From Pegea sp. RAD2-039 (Eukaryota > Chordata > Thaliacea > Salpida > Salpidae), in NCBI GenBank assembly GCA_034620365.1, contig JAQGEQ010000170.1, positions 806,001 through 870,000 of the forward strand: a stretch of DNA of 64,000 nt, in the 5' to 3' direction. Position 1 is the first letter of the stretch; each line of letters starts with the position of its first letter. The position numbers were made by a program, and so were the translations under genes. A model generated the notes under the pieces. The model saw only the letters and a list, made by a program, of their open reading frames with translations. It was not told the origin of the DNA and did not search any database. Shown here piece after piece: positions 51,843 to 64,000 of the stretch.

Positions 51843-54800
51843 ACCAAATAAAATTTATTTCTTGTAAATTTGTTTCAAGTTTTTCAACTATAACAAGCGA
51901 TTCCCGTTTATTTTGGTTTTTTCATTCATCTTCTTTTCTTTTTCTTTTTTCGAAATGAGCTGGCCTTACTAGTTTTTAAATTTGTCAATCTCTCAATTAG
52001 TTTGAGGTATAGATTATCAGGTTATAATAAGCTAACTAAAATCAAATGAAGAAAATGTTTTTTGTATTATTTCTTTATTTATTTTCTTCTGCTTTTGTTT
52101 TTCCGTTTGTTTTGGCAACTATGATTTTGAAGGTATACAACTTTATTGTATTTATTCTGTTATGGATTTGAAGCAAAATAAAACATGCTCAAAACTTAAT
52201 CCTGCGTTTTCAAAATTATTTTGACTTTGAAATCTTTTGATAATTCTTAAACTGAGTTGAAGTTTGTTTTCAAAATATCGAACAGGCCACAAAATAAACA
52301 GCGAATAATTATTTAATCATATTATTTTTCCAAAACAACAACAAAATTGTTTTATTATAGTTGATATTAAAATTCAAAAGAAAATCATATTAACACTAAA
52401 ATAAGTTTGATTTGCTTTCGAAGTGCATAAAATAACTAGTCAATATTAATTACCTGGTGTTAATATATATAAGTGTTCAAAATTTTAAACAAAGTTTATG
52501 TTGATATGGTTATTAAAAATATTAGATGCTGACTAGAAGATACTATTTCACAAAATTAAATAATTATTTCAAAAGATTATAAAACAAATATTCGACACTA
52601 TACAGTTAAAATCAATCTTTTTAAGAGTTACAAGTATTTTAATCTCATTTTGATGCTGAAATTATATTTCTTTTCTTGCAATCAATCGAAGCTGGGTATT
52701 ATTGAAGATATCAAAACCATATATCCATCTGAATCTTTTTTATGAAATAATCATTTTAAATTTTAGATAGATTTTAGTAAGCAGCTTATTGATTAACTTT
52801 ATTTTCAAATATCAACGTTTTGTGTTTACAAAATGAATATATTGATTGCACAATTTAAATAAGCAAAGTAGATTTGTAAATAGAATACATAGATTTAGAA
52901 AAAAATAGACTAAAAAATTATAATAAGTAATCATCAAAGCTATATCTATTACTACAATAATGTATTTGATTTCAAAAAATTACATTTTGTGCTTAGCTTA
53001 TGTTCTAACTCAAAACAAGCATTAAAAATTGATTTTGTCTTGTACATCAAAGTAATGCTTTTAAAGGCAGAAAGTTAATTACAATATAACTTTGATGATA
53101 AGAACAGTAAATTCTCAAAGGTAGAAGAATTAAAGATGAAGAATCATTGATTCTACATTGTAAGCATGAATAAAACTTTCTGTTATTTTTCAAAGAGCTA
53201 ACTTTGAATAAGTAATCTTATTTGTATAATCTGCATGAAAACTCTACAAACGTAATTCAAATCATTCTAATCAAATTTGAACTGTTTTCTTTTATCGTTT
53301 TGTATTTCTTATTTACCCTTTATATTAAGTTCATTCTTTAGCTTCACTTGTTTTTATAAAGCTAAATTTCTAAAAATATATTTCTTGGTATTCTTTAAAG
53401 CTTATTTGCTACAAAATGAAGATGAAGAAGAAGTAAAAGTTGAGGAATTCTATAAATTGTTCAATAAAGTAATTGTAGAAAATTACAGTATAAAGCAATT
53501 TAGAATTATTTTCAAGTTAAAAATCGAACCAAGCCTATTTGAAAGACTTATAAAAAGTTTTGTTGCTTGTTAATAAATAATGTTAAGATGAAAGTAATAA
53601 ATAGCCTTACAACTAGTTGATATCAGCAGAGTTTTTGATAATGATAGTTTTTTTCATCTTGAATGATATATCATTCTTTATGTGTTTGAGCTTTCTTTTT
53701 TCAAAAACTGATCTTATGTTTTGCAAAAATATATCAAATACCAGAAATACATCAAATTTGATTAATGAATAAATTTGCACCACTTCAAATAATCTAAATT
53801 GCTTTAAACTGTTAAGATACATTGCAATATGTTTCAGTTTTTTATATGATGTTTTTACTGAAACGTTGTTATAAACTAGCTTTGTTGTAGAAACAGGAGA
53901 TATTTTTGATAAGACTAAATTATATTCTACTTTCTTGCTTGAAAGGATTTTACTTACATTCAGTTAATATATACTTGAAAGATAATCTTTTTTAAATAGT
54001 TTTTCTGAAACATTATGTCATTGTAAGATAAAGAGGATACAAATTGTTGTATTTACGAAATAATCTACGTATTCTATTTTGGCTAAAATAAAACTAGACC
54101 ACTTAATAGTTTTATAATTATTTATTATTAGTTTTATACTCATTAAATATTAATACTGGTAGTATAAAAGATTGTTATGTAGCAAGCTTTGTGAGATCAA
54201 AAACATTACAAATAAAAAACATATCAAACTATAAACTTAAAAGGAGATAAAAATATTTGCATCTATAGTTTAGTAAAGCAAAGCAAAAAATGAAAACAAG
54301 ATTAAACTGCTTGATATAATTTAAATTCTAAATTAATAAAATTACGTCTATGATTTAATCATCATGCTTAATGTTTAACTTTACTCGTTTTGTTATTCAG
54401 CTCACCACAAACTTCATTTCATATAAAGCTTCCTTTAAAATTGTCCACATTGCCTATCAATTTAAATTAAAATGGTTTTCATTCAAAGAGATTAAATTTT
54501 TATAATTTTTAATTACTGAAAACTCAAAAAATCATTTTTAAGAAATAAAAATAGATTTAGTAAAATTTCTTGATGATCATGTCCAATCAGATATGAACAA
54601 ATCTGTTCAATATTTTTATAAAACAAATGAGTAGCGACGTCGGTAATATTACTATAAAAAACTGCTCGTATACAAAACAACAATTTTGTATAGCAAACAT
54701 CTTATTCTTGAAAAAAAGATCAACTTAAAGATAGCATGAAATGTTAACGAATGATATTTGATAGGTGTATATTTTTGTAAATAGAAACTTTTCAATTAAA

Positions 54801-55305
54801 TTAATATTATAAAATTATATATAAAAATTAAATTAATCACCAAATGAATTGTTTTGTGTTAAAAGTAAGCTTATAGAAATATATTAATAACAATTAGTAT
54901 TAATTTAAAATAATATATCTTGTTTAAAGAAAATCTAATTAATTTATGATAAATTCTTTTTAGATCTATATCTTAGGTATCAGACAAGTTTATACATTAC
55001 TTTACATATTTAACGTCTTGTTTTGATGTAATGAAAGTTTAGTATAAACTGTAAAGCTTAGAAATAATAAAACAAATCCAAGTTTCACAATTGTGAGCTG
55101 TATTTTTCAGAAAATATACTTTCGCTTCAATTATGATGTATCGACAAAATTTAAAAAGTGAATTTTCGGAAAACAAGTATTATTAAAAAGTAAATAAACA
55201 CTCGCCACTTGGTGGCTACGAGTCAATTTATCTTTATTTCCCGGCCCAAATTTAAGTGAATGATCTGCCATATGCTCATCGTAACTTTACTGTTTATTTA
55301 CTATC
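51843..55305. other. Intergenic, upstream of ATM
   Basis: A/T-rich sequence without convincing exons. The ORF at 53277-53573 starts without ATG and is not supported. About 100 bp before the ATM start is an odd non-A/T patch with the interrupted palindrome GCCACTTGGTGGC (55204-55216), which may be part of the ATM promoter. Confidence 0.45.
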
Positions 55306-58300
55306 ATGCCTGCTAGTGTGATCGACCATTTATTGACTGCTTGTCACTACTTGGAATCTGATAAAAGCAGTGAAAGAAAGAAAAGTTTTGAGACTACAAA
55401 ACACCTCTTACACAACAATGAAGCAAGTTGTACTAATTTTGTAAAACTATTTCAAATTATAAAATTTTTGTTAATTTTACATAATTTTAGCACTAGTTTT
55501 CAACATTCATAATTAATCTTGTGCTAATAATTTGGGCTGCAATTCAAATGTGTTATGATTTGAAATTTGTTTTCTTTTCATCTTAATAACTAAACATTTA
55601 ATATTAAAATCAGTTCAAGTATGTTTTTAAATGATAATTTGTTTTTAGATTCTTAAACATTTAGATGAAAACTCCAAGAAAAAGAAAGGTTTGACTTACA
55701 ATAAACTTTTTAAAGTTATCCACAAGTAAGCCATGCTTTTTTCATTTACCTTATTTAAAAAATGTCTTATTTTTGTAAAAGGATAATTTTTTATAAGATT
55801 CAAAGAAAACAAACACATTTGTATAACTTTAGAAATCTAGCTATCTCTTCTTTTAATAATTTTAAACATTATGAGTTAATTCATTTTATTAATTCAAAAT
55901 ATAATAACATGTAAAAGTTTTTAAAGATAATATTAGTATAAGACATGTTTAAGCAATTAGTAATAGATAAAAAGGGTTTATAGTTATTCCATGTTAAGTA
56001 TTATGTTATTTAGGTATAGTTTAGCAAAAAGAATGTTTTAATGTCAAAATGTATAATTGCTTTCTAACATTTTGGAAATATTATTATCAATTAGAATTTA
56101 AATATTTATTAATCATAATTGAAAAACTTTTTGATTAATAAATGAATTTCACAATTTAGATTACTAATATTTTCATATAGATAGTCAATTATAATTTGTG
56201 ATTCCATTTAAAACTCATTTATACTTCAATAAAATTTATCATTCAGATAAATTTGATATTTTTGTATAGTTTGTAACATTCTCATTTTTATAGCAATATT
56301 TTAAAAGAGAGTGAGTTGTTGATGCAAAAGCAAGATTATAATGCTGATTTGAATTCTAATAAAAAGATCTATATTCAAGAGATATCTAACTTGGCTAAAC
56401 AAGTGGTCCTAATTTCGTTTAAAAGAAAACAAAAAGGAAGTTAGAGGAATATTCTTTTATCTTTATTATGAGCTTGATATTATTTAATCACATGATTTGA
56501 TAAACGTTTTTTATTTTAGATCCATTCATTAATTTTTCTGATGTTGTCAATCAAATTCTCTTTATTTTGAAACGGAAATCTTATCGAAGTTTATCAGGAT
56601 CTGTTTATCTCTCAATAATTACTGATGAGTTATTGAAAGAAGAAAGATTTCTCTCCTTTATATCCCCTAAACACTATAAAGGTCGAAAAGTTGATATAAA
56701 ATTCAAAGATTTTTAATAAATTTGTTGTTTAGAAATCCTCACTTTAGTTACTGCTTCATTTTTGAAAGAAGGAGCAAGTTTCTTAGAAGATAAACAAATC
56801 TTTGAATCAGCTTGCTGTATCCTCTCTTCCATCACTCAAACATGCTTTCCGCATCATTTTTATGATTTTTTCTCTTTTTTTCAACTAGTATTTGAGCGTA
56901 GCAGGTCAGATATAAGAATAAAAGATTGGTTCTTTTCACTTCTGTATTGTTTTAGTATACGGAAGATCTTCTCTTCGTCTGTAACTGCTGAACACTTGTG
57001 CAAATTGTTATTAATTTTTTCTAATTGGCAACACTCGTCAAATCCTCATGCACTTCATAACCTCGGAGAAGAGATTTTGTTGGAAGTTGCCGAAATAATT
57101 TCGAACAAATCGACGAATGAACGAATTGTTAAACTTATTTGTAACTTTTCACTTCGACAAGTAACTTTGTTTCCTTTTTCAATGTTTTGTTGAATTTATT
57201 TACAAATTAAATTTTAGATTTCAATTTGTGAGGAATACATATTAGATGATAAGAAAAGAATTTGGAAATTCGATGAAGTGAAATGGAACAGTTTGTGTCA
57301 AACACTACTCTGCGCATTAGAAAATCGTTTTTTAAGTAATTCTAATTCCCAGTCTTCGAAGTGTAGTGATGACAGCTTACTACTCACCAGCAAACTGATT
57401 CAAATTTGCTTTCAATTCAAATCTACTTTTAAATCAATTAAATCCAATGAAGTAGGTGAAACATTTCACTTTTCCTTCATTTACTTCTTCGTTTTTTAGA
57501 ATCAGATGAATAATTTTGTCACTTCCAAAATATCTTTTGAATCCTGGAAAGAAATGTTGAAGTTTTTGCCTGAAAATGTCTCGAAGAACCACCACAAGTT
57601 GATTTTAACTTGGTTGAAGGTCACTTAAATGTTTCTTCATCAAAATTTGTTTGTTAAATGAGATGTCATAAAACTGCAACCATTTCATCGTCTGTTTCTT
57701 ATGAAATCAATTCTTGTTTGAAGATAACATCAAAAATTATCAAAAATTCTTCTCATCTCTTTCAACAAGAAGACATCTCATCTTTTCTTCTTTATCTTCA
57801 TCAACTGCTAGGAACTTGCAAGTCCAACGAGGTTTTGATCCAAATAATCATCTGTTTGAATCATCTGATGAAGAACAAGTGAATCAACTTACAAGTTAGT
57901 GGAAGAAAAGTGGTTTGCATCAAACCAACAGCAACTTCTTATCAGAAATCGTGACTGAAGACATCTGGAGAAATATTTGGAATGTATCTTGTAAACTAAT
58001 TCATAATTCCTCAACTGTAGAAGCTACCAAACCAGTTTTTCTTCTTTTAACTCATCTTCTCCATATATTTCGATCCTTAGATCAAATATCCAGTATCTTT
58101 GACAACATTTTATCTCATCTAATCTGTAATCCACCAAATAAGTAAATTTATCTTCAACTAAAAGTAAATACTAAATCTCTTCATCATCAGATACATCATC
58201 AACTTCCTTTGGAACTTTATCTCTTTTCAAGGATCTTTGCAATCCTCTTTTTGTGACAAAATCCTTTTTTGGTTGCTTGAATGTAAATCAAAAGACACTG

Positions 58301-61300
58301 AAGTTACTTTGCACTATCCTCGCCTATTCTTCTCTGTCACCAGTAAAACATATTTACAAGACTGGATTGATGTGGACCAGCTGTCCAGTGTAATCATTTT
58401 CGTGTCCAGCAGTTTAAACAAGTATGCAGCAGTTCTCTTCCAAATTTCTTTAATTTTCAACTATTTTGTTTGCAGATCGACTCATGAGCGACGTCTAGCG
58501 GAAAATCAAACTATTGTTGATGATTTGGCAATGAAAGAATTTTCTGATTTTTGTTCTAACATGTTGAATAATATTAAAGTAGCGGATGAATATATAAACG
58601 AGAATTTAGTTTCATTCGCAGTATATACATTGTTGCTTATGATTAAAGTTTCTGCTCATATTTCAGGTAAACAATTTATAAGTTTTTTTCTTCGAATTAA
58701 TTTTTTTGCTTGCAGATGTGAAAATATTTGAAGAACAAACTTTTCAATTTGCTTCAAGCTTAGCTCGTTGTTTTTCGAAGCAAAGAAGTGACAACCTTCT
58801 TATCATCTCGCTAAAATTCGCTTCTAAGATTCTCGAAATATTTTTGGACAACTTTTCTCATTTAGAAATTCTTTTTGAAAATTTTTCGGTTTTTTTCGAC
58901 AAACTTCATCAAATTTGTAAACATCTGATGACAAAAATCTTTAAAGACTCCTTAAAAGAAGATCAAACTGACAAATTATCACTCCATCCTACAAACGAAG
59001 GTCTTTGATCTTTAATAATCAACAAAATGTCCAAAAAGTTGTTTTATTTTCAGATAAATTTGATGATAACTTCCTTCAAATTATTCTCAATTTCAAATTA
59101 TTGTGGATTTCTTATTTAAATATGAAAACAGTTGATCAAAACTGGAAAGATCTTGCCTCACACCTCTTTCTCACTCATTTTGATGTCTCTGATCCTCATC
59201 ATTGTCAAATTTTCTTCTCTCTTATTCAAGTAAATCACAAATCATCCCTTCTGGTTTAAGATCTGATTTGTTACAGACTATACAACTTCAATTACTTCCA
59301 AAATCTTTCGAATTAATTGAAATTTTTGTGGAAAAGATTCAAGAGATTCTTGAAAATCATTACACTGATCCTCAAATCTCACTCTCTGCTCTTCAATCCA
59401 TCAATGACGTCATCAAAATCGCGTTGAAGATTCAACAACGTCACGGCAACATCTTTACACTGTCTCCCAGGTCAGTTATTCCTCCTCATGCTTCTTTCAA
59501 CATCCAGAGATCTTTAGTTTTGAAGAGATCATTTTGATCCTTGAAGTCTTCCGTAATGAGATCTCAAATGATAAATGCTCTCCTCACATCCGGACATCTT
59601 TTCTCACATCCTTATCTCATCTTCTGATCTTCCAAACATCCGAATCTCAACTCAAAAGTGATTTTCTTCCTCCTAATCTTCTTCTCGATAAATCCCTCTT
59701 CCAGCTGTTGCAGAGATCATCAGCTTCTCTTCCGATGAAGATTATTCCGTTGCATCCCACGCATGTGATCTTTTGAAGGAGATCTTTCTCCAAGATGAAG
59801 ATCTTGTTGATCCGAATCAAGGACACGAATCTTTACGCATCAACTACTTCTCGGAGATCGAACAAAGTGAGATTTCAGTCGTCACGCCTCACTGAGTTTC
59901 TATTGATGACGTCACTGCAGGATGGAGCGCGGAGTCGATTTGTTGTCATGGCAACGACGGTATCGGCATTTATTACAAGCTTTTTACTTGGATGCGCGCG
60001 CTTTGCTCACTAGCGCCGTATAGTGGTCACTTTTTAGAGGAGCGAGTCCTCCGAAAGATTTGTGAGATCAGTTCAGATGTGAATTGCGGAAGAGCGGCAA
60101 AAAACAATCCTGCATCTCAAGACGTATTCTTTCGAGTGATCCGATCTGCTTGGAAGATGTCACACGAGTCTTCTGGTTTGTGACGTCATCAGCAGCGCGA
60201 AAAATTGATTTAGTGACGTCACTTGCAGATGACATTGAAACGAGGATCAAAAGCAGTTTGATGAAGATGAAATGGAAGAAGAATCTTCTCCAATCTTTCC
60301 CTTATCCTCTTCTGGCTCTGACGTCATTGGAGGAGTTTCGGCAGAAGCGGATCAATGACGTCATTGCTTGCAGCATCCAGTCTGGTGATGATGACGTCAT
60401 TGATGTGAAGTGTTTGGATGTTGACAAGGAAACAGTGAAAGTTGTTGTGACGTCACTTCTGCTCAGAGGTGAGTTTTGGGATTTAAAAGAGCTTGATGGT
60501 GAGATGAAGATCTCAGGAGTCCGAGAAGAGATAGGATTTGATGAGATTGAACGGATGTTGCAAGATATCTCTTGTAAATTTAATGATGTTGAAAAGTTTA
60601 AAGACATCTGTGTCTTGCCGCTTGTGGTGATGTCTCTTCTTTTACATCATCATCCGGGAAAGTCTGATGATGATAAGAATCTATTAAAGAAGATGTCTTC
60701 ATTTGATCCGGAGTTTGAATCTTCTATTAATGATCTTCAATTTCAGAGTAATCATCAAATTATGGAAAGTTTTTTTATTTAATTTATCAACTTTCAGCTG
60801 CAATCGAATATTTGTTGAAATTTTTCACAAATTTGGATTCATCGAAATTTGTCTTTCATCAACTCATCAATACTTTAGATCAAAATTGGGGAAGTTGCTC
60901 TCAATTACTTCTTCTTATTCACAAGAATTTATGTTACTCAACAAATATCTACGAAAGTAGAAGGATGTTGCTGAATTTGAAGTAAAACTTTTTCAAATTT
61001 CTTTAATATTTGAAACATTTTATCATTTTTAGATTTTTTCTCTCTCAATTTATTTCTTACTTGAATGAACCTTTGAGACACCGGGGATACATCATTCAAT
61101 TCCTCATATTCATTTTTCTGCATCATTTGAATCAACTGACAGAACATGTAACATCTAAAAGATCATTTTAATCAATTCCTAATCATTCCGAAATGATTTA
61201 GATTTGGAAGTATAAATCCAGGCAACGACTTCTTCGTCAGCTCGTCCTTTCAGCTGCTATTTGTGTTAATTTATTTGTTCTCTTGTTCACACATATATCT

Positions 61301-64000
61301 ACAAGTATAAAAAGCATCAGACTGTTGCTGACAAGTCAACAGATAATCACTGAAGTTGTTTGTAGTTTGTTAAACTTCAAAACTTCAATTGATTTATTGG
61401 CAAATCAAATTGAAGGAAATGTGAAGAGTTTGTTTAGAGAACAAATCGATAAATTCATCAAAGTAGTGATGAGTGACAAGTAGGATGATTTAGAAAAACT
61501 TTTCTTTCATTTAATTGTTATTTTAACAGATATATTTCTGAAGATTATCAAATCTTCTTCTACTTTATCCCTGAACTTTCAAATCAAATTTCTTTTGTAA
61601 GTCATTTCACAAATTAGCTCACAAATTGAACATTTGGTTTCTTTGCAGAGAAATAAGAGATGTGAACGAGATTTATTCGATACAAGCACCCAACTTCTAA
61701 CATCGACTTGTGAATATTACCGACATAATCATGGTGATCGATTTATCAGATAATTTTTATCATATTTCATTTTTTTTTGTTTCTATTTTCTAGGATTCGA
61801 TGAATTTTTAAAAGGAATTGTTTCAAAAGTTGAATGTTTAATTGATGATCTTGCAAAAGTAAATCAATTAAATGATGAAGATCTTCAAGTAATCCTCAGA
61901 AAACTTGTACAAGTTCGAAGACTGTATACTGAAACCCCTGTAAGTTGCTTTTCATCGTCTATTAAGTAACTTCAACATTTCCTCCAGGACTTCATTATTC
62001 GATGTTTCGAGAAGTTGAGCGACAAATCGATGAAAGAAACTTTGATCTACCCTTTAAAAGGTTTCCAATTTTTTTTTATAAAAACCGTTTATTGTATTTA
62101 GAATTAAAATTTTGGCAACACTTATAGATTGGAGTGAAAAAATGAGTCTGGAAGCTCTACCTCTTCTTATTTCACATCTTTGTCATCTAAACTTTCATCC
62201 TGATCCTAACAACATCCAGCTATCATGGGACACATTAAACAAGATCAATCAATTTCCATCTGTTCAATTACAAATCAAGAAAATGATTTCATCAAAAAAT
62301 TTTCAGATTGAAGAAAATATTTTGAAGATCATAAAGTAAAGTCCTCATCTTCAGATGCTGATCATTTCAACACTATAATGCTCTTTTAGGATGTCAAATA
62401 AAGATCCTGATCTAAGAATAGAATCAGATTTAAATGATGATTGGATGAAAACAGAAGCTTCTTCATTTGTCTTTCAGCTCACATCTCATTTAGTTCAAAT
62501 AACTGGAATTGATTACATGATAGGGGTGTTGCCCGTTTGTCGGTCGGTTCTTGCTCTTCTTTGATCTTCTTCTAATCTTCATCTTACAGATCAGATCATG
62601 ATCTTTGCTTTATTCTTTTACCTTATCTTTTTACAACTGTTTTTTCCACCAAGACTTTATTTCGGAAACAGTTTATAGAAAACCTTCATCAATATCTCAA
62701 CTCATCAGTAAATGGTTTGTAGTTTAGTTACTTGAATCTCAAAAATCGATCTCTAAGATGTCTTAGATGCTGATCTTCATCATAGCAAGAAGAAGTGTTT
62801 GATGATCATCATTCAATTGATTGAATTTATACGACAACTGGCCCTTACAGACGGTTCGTTTTGTTTATTCAATCTTCTCAAATGTAATTTGAATATTTTA
62901 CAGGAAGTGAAGATGAATTTGAGGTAAATTTATTTTTGAACAACTTCCAGTTCCATCATTTTCACATGTCAGGTTGATGAGAAGTGCCTAGAAGACTTGA
63001 ACTTTTTGCTACTTGCTAAAGTTGCTGAGTTATGTGGCGAAGAAGTGTTATCGTTGTTGTACATCGAAACTCATGTGCATGGTAACTACCATCATTTCCT
63101 CATTTGCATATTTCTAACAATTACAATGAAGGAATCGTCAAATCAAGCAACAAATCACTCTACGAGGAGTATATTCAAGGAAGTAGGACTTTAGTTGATA
63201 TCATTTCGTCACAACCAAGTTAGTTAGTGGTTGTTGTGTTCAGCAAAACATCTGTTTGTTTTTAGACTTAGCTGAAGGTGTAATGATTCAACTAGAATCT
63301 TGTTTTTGTGGAATCAGTGAATTTGATTCTCATAGAAGTTTACTAACTTATCAATCAATTGATGATAATAAATTTGCCAAATTGTATAAAGCTGAAGCCA
63401 ACTGGAATAAAGTTTTATATTTGAATGACACAAATATTTCAACATCCAAATATTCCGTTAGTCTTCATCTTCATCTTAATATCTTCTTCTTCATCTTGAT
63501 CTTCATCTTCTTTCAGTCTGTTGTCGAAGCTTTACACAATTGTAGCCTAACTCACGTCACTTCTACTTATATGGAAGGATTGAGAAAAATTAAAGATGAA
63601 GATCAGGTGAAGATCAATCACTTTATCACATCTTACATGTTGATCTTACAGAAGCTCCAAGAACTTCACTTCAAGGCTGCTTGGGAGTCATCTCAGTGGA
63701 ATTTAAGATCAACAAATGAGAAAAAGAGTTTTCACGAAGAAATTTATCAAACTTTATTCTCATTTCATCAACTTGATCATGATTTGTTGGATCAGAATCT
63801 TCAGAAGACTCGCCACTCCTGCATGTGAGTCTCCTCATCATTTAAACCTCTTTTTTCATCCAGCATCACTCAGAAATCTTCTATCTGACTCTAAACATCA
63901 CATCTCGAACACAACTCTTCAAGAAATCTTCTTTAAATTGAGTTCGATCAGTGAGATTGAGAAGTTGACAAACAGGTATCCTCATCTTCCTCATCTTTAA
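55306..64000 (+). CDS. ATM: ATM checkpoint kinase, 5' part (runs off the window)
   Basis: ATM is a nuclear PI3K-like kinase that signals DNA double-strand breaks. Exons include 55306-55440, 55649-55725, 56294-56439, 56520-56681, 56733-57160, 57218-57451, 57500-57619, 57724-57878, 57932-58141, 58191-58421, 58476-58666, 58716-59000, 59054-59229, 59277-59470, 59518-59657, 59705-59866, 59921-60175, 60229-60747, 60798-60981, 61033-61147, 61202-61479 and on; all phases fit. About 2,000 residues lie in the window. The first 45 residues carry a TAN-like N-terminus (DHLLTACHYLESDKSSERKKSF) and exon 2 gives ILKHLDENSKKKKG, both matching animal ATM. The rest is a Leu-rich helical solenoid; FAT and kinase domains lie outside. 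Identity rests on this N-terminus, size and solenoid character. Another PIKK is unlikely but not excluded. Confidence 0.8.

Noticed and set aside
53277..53573. 98-codon frame before ATM with a charged second half
   Set aside because: The first half is a hydrophobic A/T artefact without ATG. The second half could follow an acceptor, but no partner exon or family was found.

Overview
This is a strongly AT-rich window from an animal nuclear genome. Its genes are split by spliceosomal GT-AG introns, many only about 46-57 nt long, and its products are typical of animals: CDK11 with an exact PITSLRE motif, cytosolic HSP90 ending MEEVD, UTP18, a SOUL/HEBP haem-binding protein, ATM, and a very large secreted matrix protein with TIL, Ig, TSP1, VWD, C8 and CILP-like parts. 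The tiny introns, the CILP-like gene and the very frequent palindrome TGACGTCA make me suspect an invertebrate chordate such as a tunicate, but this is inference and the sequence does not settle it.

Layout from left to right: 1-5.0 kb is AT-rich and non-coding, with a tRNA-derived SINE (minus strand, 2.8-3.0 kb). CDK11 (plus) covers 5.0-8.7 kb and is unusually GC-rich for this window. A doubtful small membrane ORF (minus) lies at 9.2-9.4 kb and a single-exon gene of unknown function (plus) at 10.0-10.9 kb. A secreted SOUL/HEBP gene (minus) lies at 12.0-12.7 kb and HSP90 (minus) at 14.5-17.5 kb. Then come a GC-rich island that may be a retroelement relic (18.45-18.84 kb) and a LINE-like element with a PHD-finger ORF1 but no ORF2 (19.5-20.6 kb). 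UTP18 (plus) is at 22.9-24.7 kb. From 24.7 to 37.3 kb there is a gene desert. A candidate solo LTR lies at 37.3-37.8 kb. A 26-exon gene for a predicted 2,051-residue matrix protein runs from 38.1 to 51.8 kb (plus). After 3.5 kb of non-coding DNA, the 5' two-thirds or so of ATM (plus) runs from 55.3 kb off the right edge; only its helical solenoid part is inside the window.

The genes do not form one pathway. They are housekeeping genes (mRNA processing kinase, chaperone, ribosome biogenesis, DNA-damage signalling) mixed with two secreted proteins and an orphan gene. The most striking non-genic signals are: 16 perfect TGACGTCA palindromes where base composition predicts fewer than one, eight of them within about 1 kb of ATM exons and introns; a LINE and a SINE that share the same 3' tail; two possible unproductive cassette exons inside the longest CDK11 intron; and an unassigned CRE-TATA promoter-like site in the desert. 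I did not find a self-contained unknown defence or mobile system.
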